A stretch of 64,000 nt of DNA from Glycomyces salinus (lineage in GTDB: Bacteria; Actinomycetota; Actinomycetes; Mycobacteriales; Micromonosporaceae), in NCBI RefSeq assembly GCF_016428645.1, contig NZ_JAELXW010000032.1:29087-93086 (forward strand), given 5' to 3'. Below are positions 6,542 through 16,535 of this stretch, one piece after another (positions within the stretch are counted from its first letter, which is position 1; every line of letters starts with the position of its first letter). Position numbers and translations under genes: made by a program. The notes below the pieces were generated by a model. It was given only the letters and a program-made list of their open reading frames with translations, ran no database searches and was not told where the DNA came from.

Positions 6542-9325
6542 ATGCGGTTTCGGGTGCTGGGGCCGCTCGAAGTGCTCCACGACGGCGAACGAATCCCGCT
6601 GTCGCGCATCAAGTCGAAGGCACTGGCACTGCTGCTGCTCGAATGCGGACTCTGGGTTCCGGCGCACCGCTTCGCGGACGTCCTGTGGGACGATGAGCCG
6701 CCCTCCACCGCCACGAGGCAGGTCCAGAACACACTGGCCGCGCTGCGGCGGGTCTTGGCCGAGCACGGCGGCGACCCTGTCGAGCGCTCCGGTCGGGGTT
6801 ACCGGTTGCGTTCGGACGAGGTCGACCTGGCCCGCTTCGAACGCGACGTCGCGCGAGCCCGTGAAGCCGGGCCGGCGGGCGACGACGAGGAGGCCGCGGC
6901 ACTGCTGGAGTCGGCGCTCGGACTCTGGCGCGGCCCGGCCTTCGCCGACCTGGGCGGCGACCGGATCCAGGCCGCCGCCGCGCGACTGGAACGCAAGCGC
7001 ATCGCGGCGATGGAGGCGCTCAACGATGCCGAACTCGCCTTGGCCCGCGACGAATCGGTAGCGACCCGGGCACGAGAGCTGCTCGAAATCGACCCGTTCC
7101 ACCAACGCGCGGCCGCTCAACTGATGCTCGCGCTCCGCGCCCGAGGACGCGGGGTCGAGGCCCTGGAGGTCTACAGCGAGATCCGCACCCGACTGTCCGA
7201 CGAACTCGGGCTCGACCCGGACTCCGACCTTCGCGAGGCCCAGCGCATGGTCCTGCGCGCCGAGCCGACCTCCCCGGCTTCCGCGCCGAACGCGCCGAGC
7301 GTGCCGGTTCCGGCGCAGCTCCCGGCCGGAGTCAGCGGGTTCTGCGGCCGCGACACCGACCTCGGGAAGCTCGACGACCTGTTCGGACCACCGGCGGACA
7401 CGCTGCCCATCGCAGTGGTCTGCGGACCCGGCGGGGTCGGCAAGACCGCGCTCGCGATCGAATGGGCGCAGCGGGCCCGCGACAGCTTTCCCGACGGCCA
7501 GCTGTACGTGGATCTCCGCGGATTCGACCCGAGCGGTTCCGTCCTCGGAGCCGCCGAGGCACTGCGAGGCTTCCTGACGGCGCTCGGTGTCGGTTCCGCC
7601 GAAATGCCGTCCGGGGTGAAGGCGCGCATGGAAATGTACAGGTCCTGCACCGCCGACCGGCGCCTGCTTGTGGTACTCGACAACGCTCACGACGCTGAAC
7701 AGGTGGAACCGCTCCTTCCAGGCGCGGCGAGTTGTCGAGTCCTGGTGACCAGTCGCCGCATCATGCCGAGCCTGACGGTCCGGCACGGCGCGAGTCACGT
7801 GCGCCTCAACGTGCTCGGCAACCTCGAAGCCCGGACTCTGCTGGGGCGAAGGCTGGGCGAGTCTCGCGCCACGGCCGAACCGGAGGCTCTCGAGAGCATC
7901 CTGCGCGTGTGCGCGGGCCTGCCGCTGGCGCTGGCGATTGTTGCGGCCAGAGCGGTCACAGAGCCGGAGTTTCCATTGCGGGCCATCACCGAGCGGTTGC
8001 AGGAAGCCGATAGCGCCTTGGCGGCCCTGGACTCCGTTGACCCCCTCGGCGACATACGTGCGGTGTTCTCATGGTCGTACCGGGCGCTGAGCCCGGAGGC
8101 CGCGCGACTGTTCGGCCTCTCCGGCCTGCATCCCGGCCCGGACTTCAGCGCCGCGGCGGTCGCCAGCCTGCTGGGGGTGACACCGCGTCGAGCACGGGAG
8201 CTGTTGCAGGAGCTGACCGGAGTCCATCTGCTGACCGAGAACGAACCGGGGCGGTACCGCAGCCACGATCTCCTGGCGGCCTACGCGAGAGAGCGGCTGG
8301 CCACTGACGTGAGCGAGTCCGACCAGGCGAAGGCGCGTCGCCGCCTGCTCGGCCATTACACGGGATCCGCGTCCGAGGCCTCGTCCAGGATCGACTCTCG
8401 CCGCGAGGTCGAGCCGACCCCGGGAGCGGAGCACGGCGCGGTCGTCGAGGCGTTCGACGAGGCCGAAGCGGCTCTCGAATGGGTGCTCGCCGAGGTGCGG
8501 GTTCTCGCCAACATGGTCGAGTTCGCCGAACGCACCGGTCTCGACGAGTATGCGGTGTCGCTGGCCCGGTCGATCGCCGGAGCGCTGCATCGCAACGGCG
8601 ACTGGGACATCGGACTGGCCACGCAGCGCTGCGCCCTGCGCGCGGCCCGGCGGCTCGGTGACCACCGCCATGAGGCCACTGTCCACCTCCACATCGCGAT
8701 GTTCCTGTTCTCGAGCAGCGAGTTCGACCTGGTCGAGCGGCACCTGGTCGAGGGACTGGACCTGTGCGACCCCGAACGCGACATGAATCTGATGGCCCGG
8801 ATCGAGTATCGATTCGCAGCACACCTCGACGAGCTCGGCCGCATCGACGAAGCCTTGGGCCACTGCCTGGCGGCGCTCCGGCTGTTCGCCGAGTCCGGGG
8901 ACGACGACGGCCGGGCCAGAGCGTTGAACGGTATCGGCTGGTTCCACGCCAAGTCGGGGCGCTACGCGGAGGCTCTCGAATACTGCGGAAGGTCGCTCTC
9001 GCTGTGCCGGGCGATCGGGGCGGTGAGCATCGAAGCGTCGGTCCTCGACACCATCGGATACCTGTGGCACCGCCAGGGGCGCCATTCCGATGCCGTCGAG
9101 CACTACCTGCAGTCGCTGGAGCTCAGCGTGAGCATCGGCCTCCGTTCTACCGAGGTGCATACTCACGAGCATCTCGGCGACGCATACCGCGCGATGGGCG
9201 AACCGGGTCCGGCGCGAGACCACTGGCAGCGAGCGCTCACCGTCTTCGAAGTGGCGAGCGATCGTCATGCGGCACGGGTGCGCGCCAAGCTCGACGAACT
9301 CGGCACCCCTCACAGGCACCGGTGA
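6542..9325 (+). CDS. AfsR/SARP-family regulator (OmpR-type HTH, BTAD, NB-ARC ATPase, TPR)
   Basis: 927 aa. ATG 6542 is chosen because GAGGGGG lies just upstream and the protein then begins with the canonical MRFRVLGPLEV. Residues 1-92 are an OmpR-type winged helix, about 95-240 the bacterial transcriptional activation domain, and 265-560 a STAND ATPase with Walker A GPGGVGKT (295-302) and the sensor strand LLVVLDNA. The C-terminal half is TPR-like repeats (AKSGRYAEALEYCGRSL, YLWHRQGRHSDAVEHYL and others). By family, such proteins activate secondary-metabolite or developmental genes in response to a nucleotide or ligand state. No biosynthetic cluster is adjacent. It faces the type VII substrate genes across a shared dyad, which makes them a possible target. 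Confidence 0.88.
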   Translation: MRFRVLGPLEVLHDGERIPLSRIKSKALALLLLECGLWVPAHRFADVLWDDEPPSTATRQVQNTLAALRRVLAEHGGDPVERSGRGYRLRSDEVDLARFERDVARAREAGPAGDDEEAAALLESALGLWRGPAFADLGGDRIQAAAARLERKRIAAMEALNDAELALARDESVATRARELLEIDPFHQRAAAQLMLALRARGRGVEALEVYSEIRTRLSDELGLDPDSDLREAQRMVLRAEPTSPASAPNAPSVPVPAQLPAGVSGFCGRDTDLGKLDDLFGPPADTLPIAVVCGPGGVGKTALAIEWAQRARDSFPDGQLYVDLRGFDPSGSVLGAAEALRGFLTALGVGSAEMPSGVKARMEMYRSCTADRRLLVVLDNAHDAEQVEPLLPGAASCRVLVTSRRIMPSLTVRHGASHVRLNVLGNLEARTLLGRRLGESRATAEPEALESILRVCAGLPLALAIVAARAVTEPEFPLRAITERLQEADSALAALDSVDPLGDIRAVFSWSYRALSPEAARLFGLSGLHPGPDFSAAAVASLLGVTPRRARELLQELTGVHLLTENEPGRYRSHDLLAAYARERLATDVSESDQAKARRRLLGHYTGSASEASSRIDSRREVEPTPGAEHGAVVEAFDEAEAALEWVLAEVRVLANMVEFAERTGLDEYAVSLARSIAGALHRNGDWDIGLATQRCALRAARRLGDHRHEATVHLHIAMFLFSSSEFDLVERHLVEGLDLCDPERDMNLMARIEYRFAAHLDELGRIDEALGHCLAALRLFAESGDDDGRARALNGIGWFHAKSGRYAEALEYCGRSLSLCRAIGAVSIEASVLDTIGYLWHRQGRHSDAVEHYLQSLELSVSIGLRSTEVHTHEHLGDAYRAMGEPGPARDHWQRALTVFEVASDRHAARVRAKLDELGTPHRHR

Positions 9326-9342
9326 ATCCGATGCGCGAAAAG

Positions 9343-9368
9343 GCCGAGCCCTCCGGAGAGGGCTCGGC
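9343..9368. terminator. hairpin terminator
   Basis: Perfect 11-bp stem GCCGAGCCCTC / GAGGGCTCGGC with a CGGA loop, 17 nt after the AfsR-type gene. There is no T-run, as is common in high-GC actinobacteria. It is symmetric, so it could also end transcription from the minus strand. Confidence 0.8.
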
Positions 9369-9394
9369 GGCCTAATCGGTTCACTCGTTCAGTC

Positions 9395-9499
9395 TCAGCG
9401 GCGGACCAGGTCGAGCAGTCGCTGGTTCTGGTCGCGTCGGTACCAGGCGATGCCGGAGAATGCTCCGGCACCCACCGTGAGTCGCCGATCACATTGCAT
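9395..9499 (-). CDS. possible 34-aa protein or gene remnant
   Basis: An ATG at 9499 opens a 34-codon frame that ends in a TGA at 9395. It reads VGAGAFSGIAWYRR and then RLLDLVRR at its C-terminus, unlike the low-complexity shadows nearby. No convincing ribosome-binding site is seen upstream. It points towards the 9343-9368 hairpin, which would serve as its terminator, so it may be a short real gene or the degraded end of a longer one. It contains a small internal hairpin (9451-9457 with 9464-9470). Weak evidence; no family recognised. Confidence 0.2.
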   Translation of the reverse strand: MQCDRRLTVGAGAFSGIAWYRRDQNQRLLDLVRR

Positions 9500-9524
9500 C
9501 AGTGCTGTTTCCGGGCCTGCCGGT

Positions 9525-9530
9525 TAGGCT
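9525..9530 (+). promoter_or_regulatory. -10 box of a leaderless promoter (NUDIX 1)
   Basis: TAGGCT, matching TANNNT, sits exactly 6 nt before ATG 9537, and there is no ribosome-binding site. This is the spacing at which transcription would begin on the A of the start codon. Confidence 0.6.
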
Positions 9531-9536
9531 CGAGCC

Positions 9537-10058
9537 ATGGATCGAACCCCCGACGGCCTCATCTTCCGCGAGTCCGCGCGCGTCCTGATCGTCGACGAGC
9601 GCGACCGGGCCCTCATGTTCTTCGGCGCAGGACTGGTCCGGCAGGACGCCGACTACTACTTCACCGTCGGCGGCGGCGTCGACGACGGCGAGACGCTCGC
9701 CGAGGCCGCGGCCCGCGAAGTGCTCGAAGAGACCGGCCTCCGGGTCGAGCCGGAGGACCTGGGCGAGCCCGTGGCCCACACCGAAGGCGCCTGGACCACC
9801 CACGGAGGCGTCCGCTTCTACTCGGACGACAACTTCTTCTTCCTGCGAGTCCCGCATTTCGAAGTGAGCCTCGACGGGCTCGAAGCGGGCGAGGAGAAGG
9901 AGATCAACCACCACGAATGGCTCGGCCTCGACGACTTGGACGCCACCGACGCGATCGTCTTCCCGATCGGCCTGGCCGCCGTCCTCAAGCGACTCCTGTC
10001 CGGTGAGACACCAGAAGCTCCGATCGAACTCGAGTGGGTGGACCAGGGTGCCTCGTGA
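9537..10058 (+). CDS. NUDIX hydrolase 1 of 3
   Basis: 173-aa NUDIX-fold protein that hydrolyses an X-linked nucleoside diphosphate; the substrate is unknown. The NUDIX box begins GGGVDDGETLAEAAAR and continues EVLEETGL, matching Gx5Ex7REUxEExGU and so presumably Mg-binding and active. ATG 9537 follows a -10 box without a leader. Its stop lies 11 nt inside the second NUDIX gene. It is clearly a paralogue of the next gene (same ARVL.VDE opening and closing VIFP..A..L...L pattern). Confidence 0.9.
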   Translation: MDRTPDGLIFRESARVLIVDERDRALMFFGAGLVRQDADYYFTVGGGVDDGETLAEAAAREVLEETGLRVEPEDLGEPVAHTEGAWTTHGGVRFYSDDNFFFLRVPHFEVSLDGLEAGEEKEINHHEWLGLDDLDATDAIVFPIGLAAVLKRLLSGETPEAPIELEWVDQGAS

Positions 10059-10614
10059 CAGGCGAGTCATCCGGCGCAAGTGCGCGCGCGTGCTCGTCGT
10101 GGACGAGGACGACCGGGTGCTGCTGTTCTTCAGTTCCGGGTTCGTCGCGCCCGGCGTCGAGTACTACGTGACCGTCGGCGGCGGCGTCGATCCCGGCGAG
10201 ACGCTCGCCGAGGCGGCCGCGCGGGAGCTGCTCGAGGAGACCGGTCTGCGCGTCGATCCCGGCGAACTCGGACCGGTCGTGGCGCGCGCCAGCGGGGAGT
10301 GGTCCGACAACCCGGCCGAGCTGGTCTTCCAGGAAGACCTCTACTTCTGCTACCGCACCCCGCACTTCGACCCGCCGCGGGACGGCCTGGAGGAGGTCGA
10401 ACTCCAGGAGCTGACCGAGGCCCGCTGGCTCACCCTCGACCAGGCGGAGGAGGCCGACCCGGTGATCTTTCCCGCCCGCATAGCCGACCTGCTCAAAGGA
10501 CTCCTGGACGGGACGGTTCCCGAAGTGCCCGTGAGGCTTCCGTGGCGCGCCTGGACGTTCGACCCCGGATCGGGCTGGACGGTCATCGACCGTTTCGGGA
10601 TACTTGGTCAGTGA
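10048..10614 (+). CDS. NUDIX hydrolase 2 of 3
   Basis: 188 aa, start GTG 10048, overlapping the previous gene by 11 nt (the open frame before it is a shadow). The NUDIX box starts GGGVDPGETLAEAAAR and continues ELLEETGL, complete with all catalytic Glu residues. It has the same architecture as the first copy, with the central segment DNPAELVFQEDLYFCYRTPHF replacing the first copy's RFYSDDNFFFLRVPHF equivalent. It carries a short extra C-terminal tail. Its stop overlaps the GTG of the third copy (GTGA), so all three are translated from one message. Confidence 0.9.
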   Translation: MPRDRRVIRRKCARVLVVDEDDRVLLFFSSGFVAPGVEYYVTVGGGVDPGETLAEAAARELLEETGLRVDPGELGPVVARASGEWSDNPAELVFQEDLYFCYRTPHFDPPRDGLEEVELQELTEARWLTLDQAEEADPVIFPARIADLLKGLLDGTVPEVPVRLPWRAWTFDPGSGWTVIDRFGILGQ

Positions 10615-11129
10615 GCGCGAACCAGGACACACCTCGCATCGACCGGCTCGGGGCCCGCTGCATCGTATTCGACGAGCGCGACCACGTCTTGTTCGTCGGC
10701 GGCCACGCCTCCGCCGACCGCCCGGCGAGGTGGTTCCTGCCCGGCGGCGGCTTGGACCCCGGCGAGACCCCGGCCGAGGCGGCCCGCCGCGAACTCCAGG
10801 AGGAGACCGGCTTCCTGGTCCGACCCGACGCGCTCATCGGGCCCGTCGCGGCCCAGCGGTACCAGGCGGTCCGCAGGGGCGCCCCGTTCGTCCGGGAGAA
10901 CTACCTGTTCTTCACCAGGGTCGAACGCTTCGAGCCGCGCGTCTGCGGCGCCGACCCGTACGAGCTCGACCTCGAGTTCCAGTGGATCCCGGTCGACGAG
11001 TTCACCACCACCGAGGGCTTCGACTACATAGACCCGCTCCTCGGCCTGGTCAAACGGCTCCTCGGAGGCGACGTCCCCGACCGGCCGATCCGGCTCGAAC
11101 CCACCGGACGCCCTGAATCGAGAATATGA
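10611..11129 (+). CDS. NUDIX hydrolase 3 of 3
   Basis: 172 aa, start GTG 10611 inside the stop of copy 2. The box starts GGGLDPGETPAEAAR and continues RELQEETGF, again intact. It is more diverged than copies 1 and 2 (it has ...FVGGHASADRPARWFLPGG... before the box) but shares the closing PLLGLVKRLLGGDVPDRPIRLE-like segment. The trio looks like local duplication followed by divergence. The substrates cannot be told from sequence. Confidence 0.9.
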   Translation: MSANQDTPRIDRLGARCIVFDERDHVLFVGGHASADRPARWFLPGGGLDPGETPAEAARRELQEETGFLVRPDALIGPVAAQRYQAVRRGAPFVRENYLFFTRVERFEPRVCGADPYELDLEFQWIPVDEFTTTEGFDYIDPLLGLVKRLLGGDVPDRPIRLEPTGRPESRI

Positions 11130-11194
11130 GACCAATCACTTACGAGGGATTTACGAGGAAATACCTGTCGTAGTGCCCCAATAGCTTCGGATTC

Positions 11195-12076
11195 GTGACC
11201 ACTCACGCACACGACACGCCGCTCAAACTATGTCGCGAGCGGCCGGAATTCGCACTCGAACTCGCCGGGAAGGTCCTCGGGATCCCCATCCCCGAATACG
11301 ACGAGGCGCTGCCCTATTCGGAGTCCGCGACCGACGTAGAGGTCCGCGACCTCAACGCAGACAGCGTCGTGCTCTGCCGCAGCGGTACGACCAATTGCTT
11401 CGGCGTCATCGTCGAAGTCCAGCGCGGCGAGGACGACCGCAAGCAGTTCTCCTGGCCCGCCTACCTGGTCAACATCAGGCACCGGATCAATGCGCCGGTA
11501 GTGCTGGTGGTGATCTGCCCCGACCGCGCCACGGCGGCCTGGGCGAGGAAGGAGGTCGAGACCGGCCATCCCGGCTTCGTGTTCCAGCCGCTCGTTCTCG
11601 GGCCGGACAACTACCCGAAACTGACCGAACCTTCCGGCACCGGCGAACTCGCCGAGCAGATGGTGGTCGGAGCACTGATACACGGCCGCGCGCCCGATGC
11701 CGAATCGATCTTCGCGGCCGCGAACCACGAACTGGCGGCGCTTCCCGTGGAACGAGCCGCACGCTACGCTGAATACATGTTGGGCCAGCTCACTGAGCGG
11801 CCCCGCAGGATTCTGGAGGCCCTGATGCAGAACGAGACCTACCCGTACCAGAGCAAGCTCCTCGCCGACCGCGAGGCCCGCGGCGAGGCCCGCGGCGAGG
11901 CCCGCGGCCTGATCCGCGGTGAGGCACGAGCTCTGTTGACCGTGATCGAATCACGCGGCCTGCCGATCTCCGAGCGCCAGCGCCGCCGCATCGAAGACTG
12001 CGAGGACGCGGTGCGCCTCAACGCATGGCTGAAGCGGGCAGCCGTGGTGCCCTCGGTCGCGGACATCCTCGGATAG
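11195..12076 (+). CDS. Rpn-like PD-(D/E)XK nuclease family protein
   Basis: 293 aa, GTG 11195. The N-terminal half has the pattern seen in actinobacterial Rpn/transposase-like nucleases: TDVEVRDLNADSVVL, then VIVEVQRGEDDRKQFSW (an E-x-Q active-site strand) and YLVNIRHRINAPVVLVVICPD. The C-terminus is Arg/Ala-rich and closes with a segment (ESRGLPISERQ, then PSVADIL) typical of this family. Residues about 228-245 are built from a 12-nt unit encoding R-G-E-A, repeated three times in tandem and again after a short interruption. Such proteins are thought to act in DNA recombination, or as a toxin or defence factor; the role here is unproven. It stands alone between terminators. Confidence 0.7.
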   Translation: MTTHAHDTPLKLCRERPEFALELAGKVLGIPIPEYDEALPYSESATDVEVRDLNADSVVLCRSGTTNCFGVIVEVQRGEDDRKQFSWPAYLVNIRHRINAPVVLVVICPDRATAAWARKEVETGHPGFVFQPLVLGPDNYPKLTEPSGTGELAEQMVVGALIHGRAPDAESIFAAANHELAALPVERAARYAEYMLGQLTERPRRILEALMQNETYPYQSKLLADREARGEARGEARGLIRGEARALLTVIESRGLPISERQRRRIEDCEDAVRLNAWLKRAAVVPSVADILG

Positions 12077-12088
12077 CCGGAACCGGTC

Positions 12089-12117
12089 GGGCCGGCCAGG
12101 CTTTGCCCGGCCGGCCC
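12089..12117. terminator. bidirectional terminator
   Basis: GGGCCGGCC (12089-12097) pairs perfectly with GGCCGGCCC (12109-12117); two more pairs form after one mismatch, leaving a CTTTG loop. It sits between the converging Rpn-like and gnd genes. Confidence 0.8.
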
Positions 12118-12134
12118 CGTTACCGGTGCATCGC

Positions 12135-13565
12135 TCAGAGTTCGGTCTCCGAGCGGTCGCCCGACCATTCGGTGTGGAAGGTGCCCTCGCGGTCGACCCG
12201 CTTGTAGGTGTGGGCGCCGAAGAAGTCCCGCTGCCCCTGGATCAGGGCGGCCGGGAGGCGCTTGGAGCGAAGGCCGTCGTAGTAGGCCAGGGCCGCCGAA
12301 AAGCCCGGGGTCGGGATGCCGGCCTGGACGGCCGCGGAGACCACTCGCCGCCACGCGTCCTGGGCTTCGGTGACGATCTTGGTGAACTCCGGTGCGGCCA
12401 GCAGGGTCGGCAGGCCGGGATTGCCGCGCCAGGCGGCGGTGATCTTGTCGAGGAACCCCGCCCGGATGATGCAGCCGGACCGCCACAGCGCCGCGCACGA
12501 GCCGAGGTCGATGTCCCAGCCGAACTCGGCGTTGGCCGCGGCGATCTGGTCGAAGCCCTGGGCGTAGGCGACGATCTTCGAGGCGTACAGGGCCTGGCGT
12601 ACGTCGTCGACGAAGCTCTCGGGCAGGTCGACGCCGCCGTCGGGGCCGGAGAGGACGCCCACGGCGCCCTCGCGCTGCCTGGTGCCGCTGGACAGGGCGC
12701 GGGCGAACGTGGCCTCGGCGATGCCGGTGACCGGGACGCCCAGGTCGAGCGCGATCTGGACGGTCCAGCGGCCGGTGCCCTTCTGCCCGGCCTGGTCGAG
12801 GACGACGTCGACGAACGGCTTGCCGGTCGCGGCGTCGGTGTGCCCGAGGACCTCGGCGGTGATCTCGATCAGGTAGGAGTCGAGGTCGCCGGTGTTCCAT
12901 TCGGAGAAGATCTTGCTCAGCTCGGTCGGCTCGATCCCGGCGCCGCGGCGCAGCAGGTCGTAGGCCTCGCCGATGAGCTGCATGTCGGAGTATTCGATGC
13001 CGTTGTGCACCATCTTGACGAAGTGCCCGGCGCCGTCGGGGCCCAGGCGGGTGCAGCAGGGGGTGCCGTCGGGGGCCTTGGCGGAGATGGCCTCCAGGAT
13101 CGGGCCGAGGCTCTCGTAGGACTCGGCCGAGCCGCCGGGCATGATCGAGGGGCCGTTGAGCGCGCCCTCCTCGCCGCCGGAGACGCCGGTGCCGACGAAG
13201 TGGATGCCCCTCTCGCGCAGGGCGGCCTCGCGGCGGCGCGTGTTCTCGAAGTGGGCGTTGCCGCCGTCGATGATCATGTCGCCGGGCTCCATGAGCTCGG
13301 CGAGGGACTCGATGACCGCGTCGGTGGCCTTGCCCGCCTGGACCATGATCATGGCCTTGCGGGGGCGCTTGAGCGAGGCGACGAAGTCCGCCAGCTCCTC
13401 GGAGGGCACGAAGTCGCCGTCGCCGCCGTGCTCGGCGATCAGCTCCTGGGTCTTGGCGTAGGTCCGGTTGTAGACCGCGACGGTGAAGCCGTGGCGGGCG
13501 AAGTTGCGGGCGAGGTTCGAGCCCATGACGGCCAGCCCGACCACCCCGATGTCGGCGGTGCGCAT
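12135..13565 (-). CDS. gnd: 6-phosphogluconate dehydrogenase, decarboxylating (NADP)
   Basis: 476 aa, the long homodimeric form of the pentose-phosphate enzyme that makes ribulose 5-phosphate, CO2 and NADPH. It has the dinucleotide motif GLAVMGSNLA (residues 10-19), GTGVSGGEEGALNGPSIMPG (substrate loop), HFVKMVHNGIEY (catalytic Lys/His), and the C-terminal tail RVDREGTFHTEW that reaches into the partner subunit. ATG 13565 has AGGGAG about 9 nt upstream, and a TATACA -10 candidate lies at 13585-13590 (minus strand). It is divergent from cbs. Confidence 0.97.
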   Translation of the reverse strand: MRTADIGVVGLAVMGSNLARNFARHGFTVAVYNRTYAKTQELIAEHGGDGDFVPSEELADFVASLKRPRKAMIMVQAGKATDAVIESLAELMEPGDMIIDGGNAHFENTRRREAALRERGIHFVGTGVSGGEEGALNGPSIMPGGSAESYESLGPILEAISAKAPDGTPCCTRLGPDGAGHFVKMVHNGIEYSDMQLIGEAYDLLRRGAGIEPTELSKIFSEWNTGDLDSYLIEITAEVLGHTDAATGKPFVDVVLDQAGQKGTGRWTVQIALDLGVPVTGIAEATFARALSSGTRQREGAVGVLSGPDGGVDLPESFVDDVRQALYASKIVAYAQGFDQIAAANAEFGWDIDLGSCAALWRSGCIIRAGFLDKITAAWRGNPGLPTLLAAPEFTKIVTEAQDAWRRVVSAAVQAGIPTPGFSAALAYYDGLRSKRLPAALIQGQRDFFGAHTYKRVDREGTFHTEWSGDRSETEL

Positions 13566-13725
13566 AAACCTGTCTCCCTACATGTGTATAGAGCGGGTAC
13601 TCCGCGATTCTCTCGGATTTCTCCGGCGGCCGTGCCGCCGCCGCCCATCGTATCCACGCAGCGGGACCGCCGCCCGGGTCCGAGGACACGGCCGGTGACT
13701 CCTTCCGGCGGGGCCCGCGGGGGCA

Positions 13726-13731
13726 TAGGCT
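13726..13731 (+). promoter_or_regulatory. -10 box of a leaderless promoter (cbs)
   Basis: TAGGCT is followed by 6 nt and then GTG 13738. No ribosome-binding site precedes either candidate start (13732 or 13738). The spacing favours 13738 as first codon of a leaderless mRNA. Confidence 0.6.
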
Positions 13732-13737
13732 GTGGGC

Positions 13738-15105
<1,368 letters not shown>

Positions 15106-15190
15106 GTCGCCGCGCCGTCGCGCAAATCGGACGAGTCGGATTTTTCTCCGGCGGGCTCTTGACAGATGCTCGCGTATCGACAACCATGAC

Positions 15191-15213
15191 AGTAATTATT
15201 AGGAATATTTACT
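15191..15213. promoter_or_regulatory. AT-rich dyad upstream of the chitinase gene
   Basis: AGTAATTATT (15191-15200), spacer AGG, AATATTTACT (15204-15213): the arms match at 9 of 10 positions when inverted. It lies in the only conspicuously AT-rich patch of the region, between a TTGACA element (about 15159) and the GGAGGT ribosome site (15220-15225). This is a good operator candidate, but it is not the known DasR consensus. Confidence 0.55.
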
Positions 15214-15228
15214 GATCATGGAGGTCTC

Positions 15229-16455
15229 GTGCGAAGCACTCGCAGAAGAACGGCGATCATCGCCGCAGCGACCCTCGTGACCGGGCTGGCGCTCGCCGTC
15301 CCGATCGCCTTCGCCACCACCGCCTCGGCCGCCGAGTGCGAGGGCGACCCCTGGGACTCCGGAGCCGTCTACACCGGAGGCGACCTGGTCAGCCACCAGG
15401 ACAACGAGTACCGCGCCAAATGGTGGACCACCGGCGAGGAGCCGGGCACCACCGGACAATGGGGCGTGTGGGAGACCCTCGGCCCGTGCGACGGCGCCGG
15501 AGAGGACCCCACCGACGACCCCACCACCGATGAGCCGACGGACGACCCGACCGGCCCGCCGGCCGGTGACGGCGACGCCCGCCTGACCGGCTACTGGCAC
15601 AACTTCGACAACGGCTCGACCGTCCTGGAGCTGAACGAGGTCCCGGCCGCGTACGACATCGTCGCCATCGCCTTCGCCGAGTCGACCGCCACTCCCGGCC
15701 AGGTCGACTTCGCCCTCGACTCCAGCCTCACCGGCACCGGCTACACGGACCAGGAGTTCAAGGACGACATCGCCGCCCTCCAGGCGGAGGGCCGATCGGT
15801 CGTCGTCTCCGTCGGCGGCGAGAAGGGCAACGTCACCGTCAACGACGACGCCACCGCGAACGCCTTCGCGCAGTCCGTGCTGTCGCTGATGGACGAGTAC
15901 GGCTTCGACGGCGTCGACATCGACCTCGAGCACGGCATCGACGCCGCCGCCCTGGAGGCGGCCATGCGCGCCATTCACGCCGGGGCCGGATCGGACCTGG
16001 TCTACACGATGGCCCCCCAGACCATCGACTTCCAGCACGAAGGCGCCGGGTACTACCAGCTCGCGGTCAACACCCGGGACATCCTGACCATCGTCAACAT
16101 GCAGTACTACAACTCCGGCACCATGCTCGGCTGCGACGACCAGGTATACGGGCACGGGGACGTGGACTTCCTGACCGCCCAGGCGTGCATCCAGCTCGAG
16201 GCCGGACTGGACCCGAGCCAGGTCGGCCTCGGCCTGCCCGCCGTCCCAAGCGCGGCCGGCAGCGGCTACGTCGACCCGGGCATGGTCAACGATGCCCTCG
16301 ACTGCCTGTCCAAGCTCGTCAACTGCGGCGACTTCACCCCCGACCAGGCATACCCGGGCATCGGCGGCGCCATGACCTGGTCGATCAACTGGGACGCCAC
16401 CAACGGCTACGACTTCGCGAGCACCGTCTCCGGACACTTCGCCGAACTGCCCTGA
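15229..16455 (+). CDS. secreted GH18 chitinase with chitin-binding domain
   Basis: 408 aa, start GTG 15229 with GGAGGT 4 nt upstream. Residues 1-35 form a Sec signal (Arg-rich start, hydrophobic core, cut after TASAA). Residues 36-88 are a CBM5/12-type chitin-binding module (W-DSGAVYTGGDLVSHQ, YRAKWWT), then an Asp/Pro/Thr linker to about 115. The GH18 barrel carries SVGGEKG and DGVDIDLE, with E234 the catalytic acid; D230 and D232 complete the DxxDxDxE motif. It therefore degrades chitin outside the cell. An AT-rich dyad lies directly upstream and a strong terminator downstream, so it is transcribed alone. Confidence 0.93.
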   Translation: MRSTRRRTAIIAAATLVTGLALAVPIAFATTASAAECEGDPWDSGAVYTGGDLVSHQDNEYRAKWWTTGEEPGTTGQWGVWETLGPCDGAGEDPTDDPTTDEPTDDPTGPPAGDGDARLTGYWHNFDNGSTVLELNEVPAAYDIVAIAFAESTATPGQVDFALDSSLTGTGYTDQEFKDDIAALQAEGRSVVVSVGGEKGNVTVNDDATANAFAQSVLSLMDEYGFDGVDIDLEHGIDAAALEAAMRAIHAGAGSDLVYTMAPQTIDFQHEGAGYYQLAVNTRDILTIVNMQYYNSGTMLGCDDQVYGHGDVDFLTAQACIQLEAGLDPSQVGLGLPAVPSAAGSGYVDPGMVNDALDCLSKLVNCGDFTPDQAYPGIGGAMTWSINWDATNGYDFASTVSGHFAELP

Positions 16456-16494
16456 CCTCCCGCTGTCCTGTATCCGCCGATACGGAACGACAAC

Positions 16495-16535
16495 GGCGGG
16501 CCCGGGCCGACTCATGAGGCCGGCTCGGGCCCGCC
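16495..16535. terminator. bidirectional terminator
   Basis: A 15-bp stem with one G-T pair (16495-16509 with 16521-16535) and an 11-nt loop between the converging chitinase and TetR genes. Its right arm lies inside the last codons of the TetR gene. Confidence 0.8.
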
